Below are positions 5,297 through 5,986 of a stretch of 5,986 bases of DNA, one piece after another. Position 1 is the first letter of the stretch. The number at the start of each line of letters is the position of its first letter. Position numbers and translations under genes: made by a program. The DNA comes from CALJTV01 sp034433775 (GTDB taxonomy: Bacteria > Chloroflexota > Dehalococcoidia > GIF9 > UBA5629), in contig DAOUAI010000124.1 in assembly GCA_034433775.1 (NCBI GenBank), positions 1-5,986 on the forward strand, given 5' to 3'. Below the pieces are notes generated by a model. That model worked only from the letters and a program-made list of their open reading frames with translations. It made no database searches and was not told where the DNA came from.

Positions 5297-5986
5297 CTAC
5301 TCCGTCCCGCTTTGGGTTTGGGTCTGAAGACAGCCATCGGTGTCCCGGTGGGAAATACTTCCGCTGGCGTCTCTCGTAACAGCCCAGCGACCTCGGACGC
5401 TAGCTCAGCAACCCCCTCTCCACTGAGGGCAGATACAAAGCGCACGTCCTTTTCTCCGAGCACAGCTTTCGTCTGCGCCATTTGTGCTCTTGCTTCGGGG
5501 ATATCAACCTTATTCACCACCACGATACATCGTTTATTGGCTAGAGCCGGCTCATACAAAGAAAGCTCCTTTCTCAATATATCAACATCTCGTCGCAGGT
5601 CCACCGACGTACCATCGAGCAGCAGGATGATGACCCGACACCTTTCAGCATGACGCAAGAAACGGTTGCCCAGCCCCTTACCGCTGTGTGACCCTTCTAC
5701 TAAAGCAGGAAGCTCGACTATGGTGAAAGCATGCATATCTATTTCCACCGTTCCCAATACAGGTTGTTGCGTGGTAAATGGGTACTCTGCTATTTTTGGT
5801 CTAGCGCCGGATAACGCCGCCAGCAAGCTCGACTTGCCGCTATTGGGTAATCCCACAATGGCGACATCAGCTATCAAACGCTGTTCAAGTACCAGGCGGC
5901 GTTCCTCACCGGTCTCTCCTTTTGTTGCCCTTTCCGGAGCCTGATTCCGTGGCGTGGCGAAGTGGACATTCCCCAAGCCTCCACTT
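5293..5986 (-). CDS. obg: Obg-family GTPase, C-terminal part (5' end outside window), with divergent G3 motif and no OCT domain
   Basis: Obg (CgtA) GTPases act in 50S ribosome assembly and stress control. The frame runs in from the right edge; the upstream residues SGGLGNVHFATPRNQAP are the end of the Obg glycine-rich fold, so TTG 5976 is an internal leucine and roughly 125 residues are missing. Numbered from that leucine: G1 is GLPNSGKSS (42-50, family usually NAGKST), G2 is AEYPFTTQQP (63-72), G4 is NKVD (155-158) and G5 is SAL (182-184). G3 is ELPALVEG (88-95): the conserved Asp is Glu and the conserved Gly is Ala (family DxPGLxEG). GLGNRFLRHAER (101-112) is typical Obg. The protein stops at RPKPKAGRSR, just after the G domain, so the C-terminal OCT domain found in many Obg proteins is absent. 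It is directly coupled to nadD. It could be a divergent Obg or a paralogue. Confidence 0.85.
   Translation of the reverse strand, partial: SGGLGNVHFATPRNQAPERATKGETGEERRLVLEQRLIADVAIVGLPNSGKSSLLAALSGARPKIAEYPFTTQQPVLGTVEIDMHAFTIVELPALVEGSHSGKGLGNRFLRHAERCRVIILLLDGTSVDLRRDVDILRKELSLYEPALANKRCIVVVNKVDIPEARAQMAQTKAVLGEKDVRFVSALSGEGVAELASEVAGLLRETPAEVFPTGTPMAVFRPKPKAGRSR

Noticed and set aside
5015..5653. 212-codon plus-strand ORF antisense to obg and nadD
   Set aside because: Low-complexity Ser/Thr/Arg-rich translation, typical of an antisense shadow; both genes on the other strand have clear family motifs.
1..5986. CRISPR array, tRNA or rRNA genes, insertion sequence
   Set aside because: No regularly spaced repeats, cloverleaf-like or rRNA-like sequence, or transposase motifs were seen on either strand.

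Overview
The window (5986 bp, moderately GC-rich, densely coded) looks like chromosomal DNA of an anaerobic bacterium. The GyrB, NadD and Obg proteins and the iron-sulfur-rich accessory operon are compatible with Chloroflexota, perhaps Dehalococcoidia. That assignment is an impression from protein style and has not been tested by search.

Layout on the + strand. Bases 1-194 hold the 3' end of an alpha/beta hydrolase gene. An intergenic region (195-437) follows with a REP-like imperfect palindrome (240-280), a possible 29-codon ORF with its own ribosome binding site (301-390), and a good sigma70-type promoter (370-398). That promoter appears to drive a tight four-gene operon (438-2446). Its products are a 277-aa multi-cluster iron-sulfur protein, an 84-aa two-cluster ferredoxin, a 193-aa protein with four C-terminal cysteines, and a 114-aa protein with four cysteines. 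The genes are 22 nt apart or overlap, each has a Shine-Dalgarno sequence, and every product is cysteine-bearing. This suggests one redox or electron-transfer module. The last two proteins could not be assigned with confidence and are the most likely place for something undescribed.

Bases 2447-2750 contain no convincing gene. They hold a probable terminator, a second copy of the REP-like palindrome and a structured leader with competing hairpins in front of gyrB. Complete gyrB (2751-4679, 642 aa) encodes the ATPase/Toprim subunit of DNA gyrase and has no visible Shine-Dalgarno sequence.

On the - strand, an obg-family GTPase gene (running in from beyond base 5986) is followed by nadD with an ATGA stop/start overlap, so the two are probably one translationally coupled operon. 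nadD converges on gyrB and both stop codons lie in a single shared CTAG. The Obg protein is unusual: its G3 motif reads ELPA where the family has DxPG, and it ends right after the G domain with no OCT domain.

The right half (gyrB, nadD, obg) is core housekeeping: DNA supercoiling, NAD synthesis and ribosome assembly. The left half is accessory redox metabolism of unknown purpose.
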